NCBI RefSeq assembly: GCF_007859395.1
Contig: NZ_VOHD01000003.1
Coordinates: forward strand, 479,028-543,027
Direction: 5' to 3'
Length of the DNA: 64,000 nucleotides
Origin: Planomicrobium sp. CPCC 101110
GTDB taxonomy: Bacteria; Bacillota; Bacilli; Bacillales_A; Planococcaceae
The notes beneath the pieces were generated by a model that was not told the DNA's origin, searched no databases, and saw only the letters and a list, made by a program, of their open reading frames with translations. Below, one piece after another: positions 42,547 through 51,197 of this stretch (positions are counted from its first letter, which is position 1; each line of letters opens with the position of its first letter). The position numbers were made by a program, and so were the translations under genes.

Positions 42547-43242
42547 ATGAAAAAGCCATGGATCATGACACAGGAATGGCACCATGTTCTTTTCTTGCAT
42601 TGGGCGATCGAGCCGCGTTTTGTCGAAGCGCACATTCCGCCGGAGCTCGAGTTGGATGTGTACGGAACGCATGCCTGGATCAGCGTCGTCTTGTTCAAAG
42701 CGAAAAGGACGCGGCCGCGTTTTATGCCTCCTATACCGATAGCCGGAACCTATTTGGAGCTGAATGTCAGAACCTATGTGAAATACAAAGGAAAATCCGG
42801 AGTGTTCTTTTTCAGTTTGGATGCCGACAGCCCTTTAGCCGTAAAAACCGCCACCACTGGCAATTTCCTGCCTTACCGCCATGCCGAAATGGCTTTTAAA
42901 AAACGCGGCGAAACATGGAGCTTCAAAAGCAGGCGCATCCATGAAAACTCACCTCCTGAAGCTTTGGATCTTTCCTATCGAAAAGTCTCATCGCCCCTGT
43001 TGAAAGACCGTCTTGAGAAATGGCTGACAGAACGCTATTGTTTATGGACGAAGCCGAATAATCAGCTGTTTCGTGTGGATATCCGACATTCACCATGGCA
43101 GCTTTCCTATGTGGAGGGAACCGTTTATCACAATTCAATGGGGAGTTTTCTGCCTATAGCGCTTCAGCAAGAGCAGGCTATCACCCATTATTCGGACAGA
43201 AAAAAGGTGCGTTTTTATCCGCCTGTCCTTGAAGTGCCTTAA
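42547..43242 (+). CDS. DUF2071 family protein (YqjF-like)
   Basis: 231 residues. PWIMTQEWHHVLFLHWAIEPRFVEAHIPPELELDVYGTHAWISVVLFKAKRTRPR and YLELNVRTYVKYKGKSGVFFFSLDADSPLAV are diagnostic blocks. The N-terminal half resembles the acetoacetate decarboxylase-like fold. Function unknown. AAAGGAG precedes the ATG. It follows the catalase terminator by 21 bases, so it may be a separate unit or receive readthrough. Confidence 0.87.
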   Translation: MKKPWIMTQEWHHVLFLHWAIEPRFVEAHIPPELELDVYGTHAWISVVLFKAKRTRPRFMPPIPIAGTYLELNVRTYVKYKGKSGVFFFSLDADSPLAVKTATTGNFLPYRHAEMAFKKRGETWSFKSRRIHENSPPEALDLSYRKVSSPLLKDRLEKWLTERYCLWTKPNNQLFRVDIRHSPWQLSYVEGTVYHNSMGSFLPIALQQEQAITHYSDRKKVRFYPPVLEVP

Positions 43243-43301
43243 AACTCTCTGGAAAGCGTCCATGAGTATACTAGACAGCTTCCGGACTTTCTCGACAGAT
43301 A

Positions 43302-43329
43302 AAAAACCGGAGCATTAGCTCCGGTTTTT
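43302..43329. terminator. Bidirectional terminator (DUF2071 / DUF2512)
   Basis: AAAAACCGGAGC (43302-43313), loop ATTA, GCTCCGGTTTTT (43318-43329). The DUF2512 stop codon begins at the last base of the right arm. Confidence 0.85.
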
Positions 43330-43721
43330 CAATACCTTTTCGGTTCATGCTTTAATGTGTGGGATGTTTCTTTATGGCCGAAAAGCCGTTTTGACAAATA
43401 AATATGGAAGAACCATTCACCTGCTGCAATCAATACTGCAGAAGAAAGAGCGGCCCAAAAAGGCGAGAAGTCGGGATTTTCAACCAAAGCCATCAATAAA
43501 AGCCAAATTGCCGCAAATGACAAAACCAAATCGCCGGCTGTTGCGATTTTATTGGACGTTCTTCGGTAAATAACCAGATCTCCTATATATCCAAGTACGC
43601 CTACAACAAGGGCAATGAGGGCAATATCACCAACCTGCACGCCAAAGGCGATTCCAAGGACGATGAACAACACGACAAACGTCATCAGATATTTCATGAT
43701 GAAAGCTTCAATATGCCTCAA
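43329..43721 (-). CDS. DUF2512 membrane protein (YndM-like)
   Basis: 130 residues with four predicted helices (LMTFVVLFIVLGIAFGV, IALIALVVGVLGYIGDLVIY, GDLVLSFAAIWLLLMALVE, FWAALSSAVLIAAGEWFFH). The family IGDLVIYRRTSNKIATAGD loop is recognisable. Function unknown. The TTG at 43721 is best placed relative to AGGAGG; the GTG at 43730 overlaps it. Confidence 0.8.
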   Translation of the reverse strand: MRHIEAFIMKYLMTFVVLFIVLGIAFGVQVGDIALIALVVGVLGYIGDLVIYRRTSNKIATAGDLVLSFAAIWLLLMALVENPDFSPFWAALSSAVLIAAGEWFFHIYLSKRLFGHKETSHTLKHEPKRY

Positions 43722-43816
43722 TTCTTCCACCTCCTTATTTGTATTCTTGTAGTAACTGTTTACCCCGATTTCTATGAATCACTCCAGAAACCACAAGAAA
43801 GTGGAACAGACAGGGA

Positions 43817-44692
43817 TCAAGAAGAAGTAAAGTCGCCGCCGTTGATATGGATCGCTTGTCCGGTAACATATGAGCCGTCTTTCGACGCCAAGTAAACATA
43901 AGCGGGAGCTACTTCCGCCGGCTGGCCCCGGCGCTCCAAAGCAGTATCGCTGCCATGTTTTCCTACTTTTTCCTCGCCGAATGTGGAAGGAATCAGAGGC
44001 GTCCAGATAGGGCCTGGAGCTACAGAATTCACTCGGATTCCCTTTTCCGCCAAGTTTTGCGACAGGGAACGGGTGAAAGCAGTAATCGCTCCTTTTGTGG
44101 ATGAGTAATCGATCAGCTCGGATGATCCGCGGTAAGCGGTGACAGATGATGTATTGATGATCGAATCGCCTTTCTCCAAATGAGGAAGGGCGGCTTGCGT
44201 CAAATAGAACATCGAGAAGATATTGGTTTCAAATGTCTCCCTTAATTGGTCGGGTGTAATCGCTAAAAAATCATCTTGGGGAAATTGTTTGGCGGCATTA
44301 TTGACCAAGATATTCAATTGCCCGAATTCCCCGATCACATCCACGATCAATTGGTTGCAGTTCTCGACATCACTGATATCGGCAGCTTTTTTGAAGCAGC
44401 GGACACCATACGACTCAACAACTTCAGCTGTTTTGTCGGCATCTTCATGTTCGTCCAAATAAGCGATTGCGACATTTGCGCCTTCTTTTGCAAAGGCAAC
44501 TGCCACTGCACGGCCAATTCCGCTGTCTCCGCCAGTGATCAATGCCACTTTTCCTTCGAGCTTGCCGGAACCTTTATAATCTTTGTCATCGTATATCGGT
44601 TCAGGATCCATCTCGCTTTCCAATCCTGGTTGTTTTGACTGGACTTGCGGTTCTACTTCTTCATCAATTTTTTCATACTTGTCGTTTGTCAT
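43817..44692 (-). CDS. SDR-family oxidoreductase, general stress type
   Basis: 291 residues. An acidic N-terminal extension (about 40 residues, ending MDPEPIYDDKDYKGSGKLEGK) is followed by a classical SDR: VALITGGDSGIGRAVAVAFAKEG, NILVNNAA, INTSSVTAYRG and catalytic YSSTKGAITAF. The extension and GQAIHINGGDFTSS match YdaD/YhdF/YhxC-type stress dehydrogenases of Bacillus, several under sigma-B. A strong sigma-B promoter lies upstream. AAGGAGG precedes ATG 44692; substrate unknown. Confidence 0.88.
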   Translation of the reverse strand: MTNDKYEKIDEEVEPQVQSKQPGLESEMDPEPIYDDKDYKGSGKLEGKVALITGGDSGIGRAVAVAFAKEGANVAIAYLDEHEDADKTAEVVESYGVRCFKKAADISDVENCNQLIVDVIGEFGQLNILVNNAAKQFPQDDFLAITPDQLRETFETNIFSMFYLTQAALPHLEKGDSIINTSSVTAYRGSSELIDYSSTKGAITAFTRSLSQNLAEKGIRVNSVAPGPIWTPLIPSTFGEEKVGKHGSDTALERRGQPAEVAPAYVYLASKDGSYVTGQAIHINGGDFTSS

Positions 44693-44728
44693 AAGCAGTT
44701 CCTCCTTGAAGTTAGATTTATGGTATTT

Positions 44729-44753
44729 ATTCCCGAATGTGCTTGCCATAAAC
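44729..44753 (-). promoter_or_regulatory. Sigma-B promoter of the SDR gene
   Basis: On the minus strand, GTTTAT (44753-44748), 13 bases, GGGAAT (44734-44729). -10 is a full match to GGGWAW and -35 is 5/6, 37 bases before the ATG. Confidence 0.72.
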
Positions 44754-44818
44754 GTGGAGGAATCAAACGAGAATTGGTATCCGGCCTTTTCCTTTATAGA
44801 AAACAGAAGGGGGCAAAT

Positions 44819-44845
44819 AAAAAAGAGCGGAAAATATCCGCTCCT
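44819..44845 (-). terminator. Intrinsic terminator of the SodC-like gene
   Basis: GAGCGG / CCGCTC stem with an A/T-rich loop, followed on the minus strand by a T tract. Confidence 0.7.
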
Positions 44846-44853
44846 CCATCCAA

Positions 44854-45465
44854 TTATTGAGTTTCTCCAGTTACTACTCCGCACGCCACACGTTCTGAAG
44901 CATCTTCCTGGGCATAGACCACCAGTGAAGTGCCGCCGGATTGGAGCAAGGAATTTTCTGCATCTGTTTTCATTGAAACGTCCTGAATAACAAACTCATC
45001 TTTGGCAGTCCCATCGTCGCCGACTTCGATTGTTTGCATGCCGCCCGCAAACGGTTCACCTGCAGAATCGAAACCAGGGACCTCACATTTACCGGTGTCA
45101 TGAAATTGGATGCCATGAATGCCAGCTTCCAGATTTTCTAAGTTAAGCGCAACACCAATTCCGTCGCTTTCAGTAGTCAATTCAGCAGTCCCGACGGCAT
45201 CGCCGTCCGTATTCAACATTTCCACTGTAGCCATCAGAAGGTCTTCACTCGACCCTTCGTCCTGATTATCTTCTGCTTCTTCACCGTTTGGAGGTTCTTC
45301 CTGTCCTTCATCCATTTTTTCGTCTTCAACTTCTGTTGCTCCGTCTGTTTCCGTTGGAGGCTCAGAACTGCCGGTATTGGTGCTTCCGCCGCCACAGGCG
45401 GAAAGGATCAACAGAAAAGCTAGGGTGATAAAAAGCATTGGCCAGCGCTTCATTGGTGTCATCAT
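44854..45465 (-). CDS. SodC-like lipoprotein lacking most metal ligands
   Basis: About 200 residues. Signal peptide with lipobox LSAC, an acidic linker (residues 25-70), then a Cu/Zn-SOD domain: GIHGIQFHDTGKCEVPGFDSAGEPF and C-terminal SERVACGVV. Both disulfide cysteines are kept. Compared with the SOD HGFHVHE, HFNP and VVHE signatures, the ligand positions are Q, P-F and Y, so only one copper histidine remains. It cannot be an ordinary superoxide dismutase. The related B. subtilis YojM also lost some ligands. ATG 45465, 45462 or 45453 are possible starts after GAGGAG. Confidence 0.82.
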   Translation of the reverse strand: MMTPMKRWPMLFITLAFLLILSACGGGSTNTGSSEPPTETDGATEVEDEKMDEGQEEPPNGEEAEDNQDEGSSEDLLMATVEMLNTDGDAVGTAELTTESDGIGVALNLENLEAGIHGIQFHDTGKCEVPGFDSAGEPFAGGMQTIEVGDDGTAKDEFVIQDVSMKTDAENSLLQSGGTSLVVYAQEDASERVACGVVTGETQ

Positions 45466-45571
45466 CTCCTCTTCGAATAACGTGCTATTCTTCCTTACAC
45501 GCTTTTATCAGGAAATAAACACATTTCCGCCAAAGCAGACCTTTAGTAGGAGGGATTCTCAAATTAGAAGA

Positions 45572-48202
45572 TTATCGGCTGCCTTTCTTTCTACGTCCCT
45601 TTTTGATGAATAAAAACCAGATTCCTATAATGGCTGAAAATATGCTGGCAATGAGCGCCGGGAAGAAAAAGGGAGGCCGATACGTCAACTTCACTGTGTT
45701 TTTGCCGGCTTCCAGCGGAACAGCGATAAAGGCATAGTTGGCCTTTAATGCATCTGTCTTTTGCCCGTTCACGGAAACGCTCCATCCTCTTTCATAAGGG
45801 ATGCTGATAGTTAAGTACTTATCGTTTTCCGTATTTTCATAGTCCACTGTCACTTTATTGCCGTCGATATCCACTTCTGTCAATCCGGTGTATTTCTCTT
45901 TCTGGGATTTCAATACATCGTAGGTTTCTGTGGAAATTTTAATATCCGACAACTTATAGCTTCCTTTGGGCATCCGGATTTGGATGCGTTCAGCAACTGG
46001 CACCCGTACCGTAATGTCATCGACATACGTTTTATAGACGGATTGATTTGATTTTCTTGAAGTCAAATAATCGTTTACCGCCAAGTTGAAACCTTTATCG
46101 TGCGCTTGATTTTCTAAATGGAAAGAAACATAGAAGTCGCCTTCCGCAACAGTAGAATCAGGGATCAAGTCGATACCGCCAATTTTTTCTTCTATTTCCA
46201 GGAAGCCGTTTTGATAAGTGGAGCCAATATTTTCGACTGCGAAATCCGTTTCTTGTTCTTCAACATCCGGGAGGGGCTCTGTATTTCCGGCCTCGTCCAG
46301 GACGACTCCTTCAAGCATGGCGTGTTCCCGCGCCAATGGATGGGCTCCTTCTAACTGCCTCTCTTGATATACAGATGAAGTGGAGCGCGCAAACGGCAAC
46401 AGATACTCATTTTCGTAAACAATAAAGTTTTCCGACTCAAAAATTTCCGAAAATCCGTACGGCACATTATCCATGCCTTCCGCGCTCGGCAAAACATCCG
46501 CGGTTGGCGCATCTTTTGGAGCAATAACGTATTTGCCCTGCAGCAAACTGAAGAGGTTCGCGCGGTTGCCGAGTGTCGCGTAGCGGCTCACGCTTTCCCG
46601 TGCCATGTCGATTTCCAGGTCATATAAATAAAAGTAAAGCAGGTTTTTGTTCAATATGCTTGAATAAGCACTGAGTCCTCTGAAATCCTGAACAAGAGGG
46701 GTATTATTCCGGACGCCTTCCATCCAGTCAATCCGGTAAGTGAGTCCAGTGTCCCGTTGTTCAATTTTCTCCAGCAACTCCCGTATTTCGGGATCATCGT
46801 ATTCTGGTCCTGTCATCAGTTCTTCATCCACTTTAGAAAGTTCTCCAGCGTCGAGCAGCTTTTCCATTTGATAGATGTTGGCTGAAACAACCAACCAGAC
46901 AAACAAGAAACCTGCCAATGCGATTTTGAAGACAGGCTTCTTGGATTTTACAAAGACAAACATCAAAAGCAAGGTAATAGGCAAGCTGATTGCCATGAAA
47001 TATGAATACCGCTTATTGAAATCCAATTTTTCGTCGCTGAGAGCCCAAGTTAAATAAAAGAGGACAGTAAAAAATGCAGCAACGGCAAATTGGCGGAGGG
47101 TAATCTTTTGCAAGTTTGCAAGCCCGACGGCGATAGCACCGCCAATTATAAATGATAAAAAGTACTCCCAGCGATTTTGCGGGGCTGATAATCCATTGAA
47201 AAAGCTTCCAGCCATCGGGCTATGGTGAAGGGCGATGGATATCAGACCGAGTACCGCGAAAAAACGGAAGAGCTTAGTGCGGTAGAGGAACGCAGAAAAT
47301 AGCAGCAAAACGAAAATTGCCGGCAGTACTATGATCCGGCTGGTATATAAAATGTTCTCCGGAATCTCTAGCCAAGGTATATCTTGGGAGAAAGGGGGAC
47401 GGTGATTGTTCAAGTAAGCGTAAACTGCTGGGATAAATGCGACTGCACTGATGCCGAAGCCGATAAGTCCCGTGAGCAGAAACAAGCCAATCGCTTTCTT
47501 TTTCCCGGTTTCTTCCGGAGCCAATGGGATGAACAGCCGGACCAAGATGTATATTCCTGCAAGCAAGAAATTGATATAGGAAAAATAGAAATTATTGATA
47601 AGGGAAATTGCTACAGCGAACAAAAACCAGCCAGGTTTCGCTTCCCTGAATATTTTCTCGATGCCGAGAATGAGAAGCGGCAGCCAAAGAAAAGCATCCG
47701 CAAAAAATTCCCAATAGGCCGTATGGCGGAAAAACATGCCGGAAACGCCGTAGAAAGCAGCGCCGATAAATGCATAGCGGCGGGCAATGCCCATATACAT
47801 GAAGACCCGGGCTGCAATATACAAAACGAAACTCAAGCGAATTACACTTATAAAGACGGCCGCGTTTGCCCAGAAAAGAACGTCAGGCGAACCGATCAGC
47901 CCGACTTTCTCGAGTAGAAAAACAGCGGCGGCTGTCAGCCAGAAGACTGTGGAAGTGGAAAAATAATAAGACAAACCGCTATAGATCCCGGCGCCAAGAC
48001 CAAAAGAATACGAATAGAAAAAATCTCCATTCGTATATTGCTCATATAACAGATGTTTGAACGGCATCATTTGTGCGAGCCCGTCATTGATGCCTATCAT
48101 GAAATGATTTTCTGTCCATTGATGGAGAAAGACCGCATGGCTCAAAACCGCCAATGCGAAACAGCAGATAAAAAGTAAAAGGTTTGGGTAGTTCTTTTGC
48201 AT
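45572..48202 (-). CDS. yfhO: YfhO-family membrane glycosyltransferase (LTA glycosylation)
   Basis: 876 residues with about a dozen membrane helices in the N-terminal 460, including the GT-C motif region HFMIGINDGLAQMMPFKHLLYEQYTNGDFFYSYSFGLGAG, and a large extracellular C-terminal domain with one last helix (FFFPALIASIFSAIIGIWFLF). In B. subtilis YfhO transfers GlcNAc from undecaprenyl phosphate to lipoteichoic acid outside the membrane. It is the third gene after csbB and gtcA on the same strand. The gap to gtcA is 19 bases. Confidence 0.9.
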   Translation of the reverse strand: MQKNYPNLLLFICCFALAVLSHAVFLHQWTENHFMIGINDGLAQMMPFKHLLYEQYTNGDFFYSYSFGLGAGIYSGLSYYFSTSTVFWLTAAAVFLLEKVGLIGSPDVLFWANAAVFISVIRLSFVLYIAARVFMYMGIARRYAFIGAAFYGVSGMFFRHTAYWEFFADAFLWLPLLILGIEKIFREAKPGWFLFAVAISLINNFYFSYINFLLAGIYILVRLFIPLAPEETGKKKAIGLFLLTGLIGFGISAVAFIPAVYAYLNNHRPPFSQDIPWLEIPENILYTSRIIVLPAIFVLLLFSAFLYRTKLFRFFAVLGLISIALHHSPMAGSFFNGLSAPQNRWEYFLSFIIGGAIAVGLANLQKITLRQFAVAAFFTVLFYLTWALSDEKLDFNKRYSYFMAISLPITLLLMFVFVKSKKPVFKIALAGFLFVWLVVSANIYQMEKLLDAGELSKVDEELMTGPEYDDPEIRELLEKIEQRDTGLTYRIDWMEGVRNNTPLVQDFRGLSAYSSILNKNLLYFYLYDLEIDMARESVSRYATLGNRANLFSLLQGKYVIAPKDAPTADVLPSAEGMDNVPYGFSEIFESENFIVYENEYLLPFARSTSSVYQERQLEGAHPLAREHAMLEGVVLDEAGNTEPLPDVEEQETDFAVENIGSTYQNGFLEIEEKIGGIDLIPDSTVAEGDFYVSFHLENQAHDKGFNLAVNDYLTSRKSNQSVYKTYVDDITVRVPVAERIQIRMPKGSYKLSDIKISTETYDVLKSQKEKYTGLTEVDIDGNKVTVDYENTENDKYLTISIPYERGWSVSVNGQKTDALKANYAFIAVPLEAGKNTVKLTYRPPFFFPALIASIFSAIIGIWFLFIKKGRRKKGSR

Positions 48203-48221
48203 GGATTCACCGTCTTTTTGC

Positions 48222-48632
48222 TTAATTTGGCCGAGCAGTTCCTTTTAAGATTTTGCTGGAAACGATAAAGGTGATCGGCACAGTAAATAGAACCGCTGCA
48301 AAAGGCGCAATGTTGCTGTCAAGGTGCAGGAATTCCACGAAAATGAAAATCAAAATCGTGGATACCGACATATTGACAACTTGGGTCAGCGGAAAATATA
48401 AATATTTTTTTAAGGTTGGTTTGATTTTATAAGTCACATAGCAATTCAGGAAAAACGACACATTCAAGCTGATGATAAAACCGACAAGATGCGACCACAA
48501 ATAAGGGAAGGAAAATACATTGTGCAGCACGAGGTAAATCGAATAATAAGTAAACGTATTGATGACACCGACAACTACAAATCGCGTAAATTCTGTATTC
48601 AGCCGCTTAATATCCATCGTATTCATCCACAT
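48222..48632 (-). CDS. gtcA: GtrA-family flippase (GtcA-like)
   Basis: 136 residues, four helices (FVVVGVINTFTYYSIYLVLH, YLWSHLVGFIISLNVSFFLNCYVTYK, PLTQVVNMSVSTILIFIFVEF, FAAVLFTVPITFIVSSKIL). FVVVGVINTxxYYSIYLVL and NxxVTYK are GtrA signatures. It is thought to flip undecaprenyl-phosphate-sugar for cell-wall glycosylation. The start overlaps the csbB end by 26 bases, implying coupling; an internal ATG (48617) is a possible start. Confidence 0.88.
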   Translation of the reverse strand: MWMNTMDIKRLNTEFTRFVVVGVINTFTYYSIYLVLHNVFSFPYLWSHLVGFIISLNVSFFLNCYVTYKIKPTLKKYLYFPLTQVVNMSVSTILIFIFVEFLHLDSNIAPFAAVLFTVPITFIVSSKILKGTARPN

Positions 48633-49548
48633 TGCTGATATCCACTAAATAATTTGGGCGCCGTTTCGTTTCGTTGTAAATGCGTCCGATGTATTCCCCG
48701 ATTACGCCGAGACTGATCAACTGAATGCCTCCCAGAACAAGGACAGCGGTGATCGTGGTAAAGTACCCGGGTGCACCGATTCCTTCTTTCATAATTTGAT
48801 AGAACGTCACACCGATATAAAGGAGTGACAGAAACAAGACAAGAAAGCCTGTGTAAAAACAAATCCGCAGCGGTTTTGTGTTGAATGAAATGATGCCATC
48901 TATTCCATAATTGATGAGGCCGCCGAATGACCATTTGGATTGCTGGCCGTCCGCCCTCAGGACATTTTCATAATTGATGATTTTTTTACTCAGGCCGATC
49001 CAGGAATACAAGCCTTTGGAGAACCGATTGGTTTCGCTGAGTGCGAGGAGCGAGTTGATCGCTTTCCTGCTGAGCAAACGAAAGTCTCCTTCACCGTCCA
49101 CAAAGTCCACATCGGTAATCGAATTGAGCAATCGGTAATAGAAGACAGAGAAGAGGCTCCGGAATCTTGAATCGCCGGTTCTTGAACGTTTAGCCACAAC
49201 TTGGTGAAACCCTTCTTCAAACCCTCGGACCAATTCGCCGATCAAGTGAGGCGGATGCTGCAGATCGCTGTCCATTAGAATTGCTGCGTCGCCTTTACAC
49301 CGCTTTAGCCCTGCGAGCATAGCGGACTCTTTTCCGAAGTTCCGTGTCAGGGAAATATATTTTACGTTATCATGCGCTTCTGATAGGGCCAGGATTTCTT
49401 GAAGTGTTCCGTCGCGGCTGCCGTCATTGATGAACATGATTTCGTAGCGGTATGGAAGCGGCTCAAGTTCTTGTGCCAACTGGTTGTACATGGAAGAAAT
49501 GTTTTCTTCTTCGTTATAAGCTGGAACAACAATGGAAATCAACTTCAT
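48607..49548 (-). CDS. csbB: Glycosyltransferase family 2, undecaprenyl-phosphate sugar synthase (CsbB-like)
   Basis: 313 residues. GT-A domain begins SIVVPAYNEEENI, with DSDLQHPPHLI (DxD) and NRFSKGLYSWIGL; two C-terminal helices (GFLVLFLSLLYIGVTFY, ITAVLVLGGIQLISLGVIGEYIGRIY). This is the DPM1/CsbB type that loads GlcNAc on undecaprenyl phosphate. Followed by gtcA and yfhO, it completes the loading, flipping and transfer set for LTA glycosylation. B. subtilis csbB is a sigma-B and sigma-X gene, but no sigma-B site is seen in the intergenic region here. GGAG precedes the ATG. Confidence 0.9.
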   Translation of the reverse strand: MKLISIVVPAYNEEENISSMYNQLAQELEPLPYRYEIMFINDGSRDGTLQEILALSEAHDNVKYISLTRNFGKESAMLAGLKRCKGDAAILMDSDLQHPPHLIGELVRGFEEGFHQVVAKRSRTGDSRFRSLFSVFYYRLLNSITDVDFVDGEGDFRLLSRKAINSLLALSETNRFSKGLYSWIGLSKKIINYENVLRADGQQSKWSFGGLINYGIDGIISFNTKPLRICFYTGFLVLFLSLLYIGVTFYQIMKEGIGAPGYFTTITAVLVLGGIQLISLGVIGEYIGRIYNETKRRPNYLVDISNVDEYDGY

Positions 49549-49656
49549 TATACTTCTCCTTTCAAAACTTATCTAAAACTTTTCTCTGCCCGTTTTCTTC
49601 ATGCGATAGTTGCCAGGCGGAGCAAAAGAGAGAAATACGGTTCTTTCTGTCTAAAG

Positions 49657-49685
49657 TGAAACTTCTTTCTGCCTGGATACGTATA
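49657..49685 (+). promoter_or_regulatory. ECF sigma-factor promoter (sigma-W/X/M type) for the ter operon
   Basis: TGAAAC (49657-49662), 17 bases, CGTATA (49680-49685). Both hexamers match the sigma-W consensus TGAAAC-N16/17-CGTATA. Transcription would begin near 49692, about 190 bases before the first terD gene. The B. subtilis yceCDEFGH operon is a known sigma-W, X, M and B target. Confidence 0.65.
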
Positions 49686-49811
49686 GTATACATAAGCTAA
49701 TTTCAGATAGCATCTTTCTGAAAATTTGGCTTGGGAGCGAGTTTATGCAAAGTGAAAATATATTCTATTATAAGTTGCAGGTGAGGGACATTTTGCCGAG
49801 CCCCTTTATAA

Positions 49812-49840
49812 TTGAAATTTTCCGGTTGTACCCATACTAT
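49812..49840 (+). promoter_or_regulatory. Sigma-A promoter of the ter operon
   Basis: TTGAAA (49812-49817), 17 bases, TACTAT (49835-49840), about 40 bases before the first terD start codon. Confidence 0.55.
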
Positions 49841-49879
49841 TAGAAGTATATACATATTGATGAATGGAGTGTGTTAAGA

Positions 49880-50497
49880 ATGGCTATCAATCTTGTAAAA
49901 GGTCAGAAGATCGATTTAACAAAAGGACGTTCATCTCTTTCAAGCATCATGGTCGGCCTTGGCTGGGATCCAGTGGCCGCTAAAAAAAGCGGGGGGTTTT
50001 TAAGCGGATTGCTTGGCGGCGGGGGCGGAGGCGGCTCAGACGTCGACTGTGACGCTTCTGTCATCATGCTGGATGAGAACGGCAAGCTGAACAGCAAGGA
50101 GAACTTAATTTACTTCGGCAACAAAAAAAGCAAGGATGGCAGCGTAGTCCACTCCGGCGATAACTTGACTGGCGCAGGAGAAGGCGATGATGAAACCATT
50201 CAAATCGATTTGAAGCGAATTTCTCCATCAATTCATCGTTTAGTATTTGTCGTAAACATCTATAACGCCAAACAGAAGAAACAGGATTTCGGCATGATCC
50301 AAAACGCTTTTATCCGTTTGGTGGATAACCAGTCAAGGGAAGAATTGGTGCATTACAACCTGACTGATAATTATTCAGGAAAAATGTCGCTTCTCCTTGG
50401 CGAAATTTACCGCCAAGGCAGCGAGTGGAAATTCTCGGCAGTCGGTGAAGGGACAATTGACCCGGATATCGGTTCAATCGCAAACAAATACGCATAA
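49880..50497 (+). CDS. TerD family protein with glycine-rich insert
   Basis: 205 residues. Domain starts [16 protein letters not shown]; the calcium-binding residues are seen in [16 protein letters not shown] and [19 protein letters not shown]. An insert [16 protein letters not shown] (about residues 36-51) is inside the N-terminal loop where the paralogue has a short NKYDGGQDF segment. TerD proteins form stress complexes that bind calcium and give tellurite tolerance. ATG 49880 has GGAGTG upstream. First gene of the ter operon. Confidence 0.9.
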   Translation: MAINLVKGQKIDLTKGRSSLSSIMVGLGWDPVAAKKSGGFLSGLLGGGGGGGSDVDCDASVIMLDENGKLNSKENLIYFGNKKSKDGSVVHSGDNLTGAGEGDDETIQIDLKRISPSIHRLVFVVNIYNAKQKKQDFGMIQNAFIRLVDNQSREELVHYNLTDNYSGKMSLLLGEIYRQGSEWKFSAVGEGTIDPDIGSIANKYA

Positions 50498-50511
50498 GGA
50501 GTGAAGGAAGA

Positions 50512-51090
50512 ATGGCAATCAATTTATCAAAAGGGCAAAAAGTGGATTTAACAAAATCAAATCCCGGTTTATCTAATGTAATCGTAGGTTTGGGCTGGGA
50601 TACCAATAAATACGATGGCGGACAAGATTTCGATTTGGATTCTTCTATCTTTTTATTGAATGCAAATGGCAAGTGCGCTTCAGAGAAAGATTTCATCTTC
50701 TACAACAATACGATTGGTGCAGAGGGCGCAGTTGAACATACGGGCGATAATAAGACAGGAGAAGGAGAAGGGGACGACGAGCAAGTAAAAGTGGCGCTGT
50801 CTTCCATCCCGTCATCTATTGAACGGGTGACTTTTGCGATTACCATCCATGATGCGGAAACGCGTGGCCAGAATTTCGGCCAAGTAAGCAATTCTTATGT
50901 GCGGATTGTCAACGGAGATACAAACGAAGAGTTGATTCGCTATGACTTAGGCGAAGATTTCTCTATCGAAACGGCTATTGTAGTGGGCGAGTTATACCGC
51001 CACAACAATGAATGGAAATTCAATGCCATCGGCAGCGGCTATCAAGGCGGGCTTGCATCTCTTGTCCGGGACTTTGGGCTAGACAGCTAA
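50512..51090 (+). CDS. TerD family protein
   Basis: 192 residues, canonical Ter[51 protein letters not shown] and [21 protein letters not shown] give the full set of calcium ligands. It is a paralogue of the upstream protein and lies 14 bases after it. Probably interacts with it and with the downstream TelA-family protein. Confidence 0.92.
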   Translation: MAINLSKGQKVDLTKSNPGLSNVIVGLGWDTNKYDGGQDFDLDSSIFLLNANGKCASEKDFIFYNNTIGAEGAVEHTGDNKTGEGEGDDEQVKVALSSIPSSIERVTFAITIHDAETRGQNFGQVSNSYVRIVNGDTNEELIRYDLGEDFSIETAIVVGELYRHNNEWKFNAIGSGYQGGLASLVRDFGLDS

Positions 51091-51103
51091 TCAGCGATCA
51101 AAG

Positions 51104-51136
51104 AAAGCAAGGAGCTAGCCTCCTTGCTTTTTTCTC
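51104..51136 (+). terminator. Terminator after the two terD genes
   Basis: AAAGCAAGGA (51104-51113) / TCCTTGCTTT (51121-51130) with loop and T tract. It would reduce transcription of the biosynthetic genes relative to the TerD proteins. Confidence 0.8.
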
Positions 51137-51197
51137 CATTTATACTGTTAAATTGGAGGAAACAGCAAATGCTGGTGTATAGGTTGGGGGAATAATA

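Larger units (their letters stand above)
49549..49879. other. Divergent regulatory region, csbB / ter operon
   Basis: 331 bases between the divergent csbB and terD genes. The rightward ECF-type promoter (49657-49685) and sigma-A promoter (49812-49840) are listed separately. Leftward, I find no convincing promoter for csbB. Confidence 0.5.

Noticed and set aside
43722-43816. Sigma-B promoter for the DUF2512 gene
   Set aside because: A GGGTAA is present on the minus strand but the nearest GTTT-type -35 lies 20 bases away, outside the allowed spacing.
49549-49656. Sigma-B promoter for csbB
   Set aside because: B. subtilis csbB is a sigma-B gene, but no GGGWAW with a correctly spaced GTTT element is found upstream on the minus strand.
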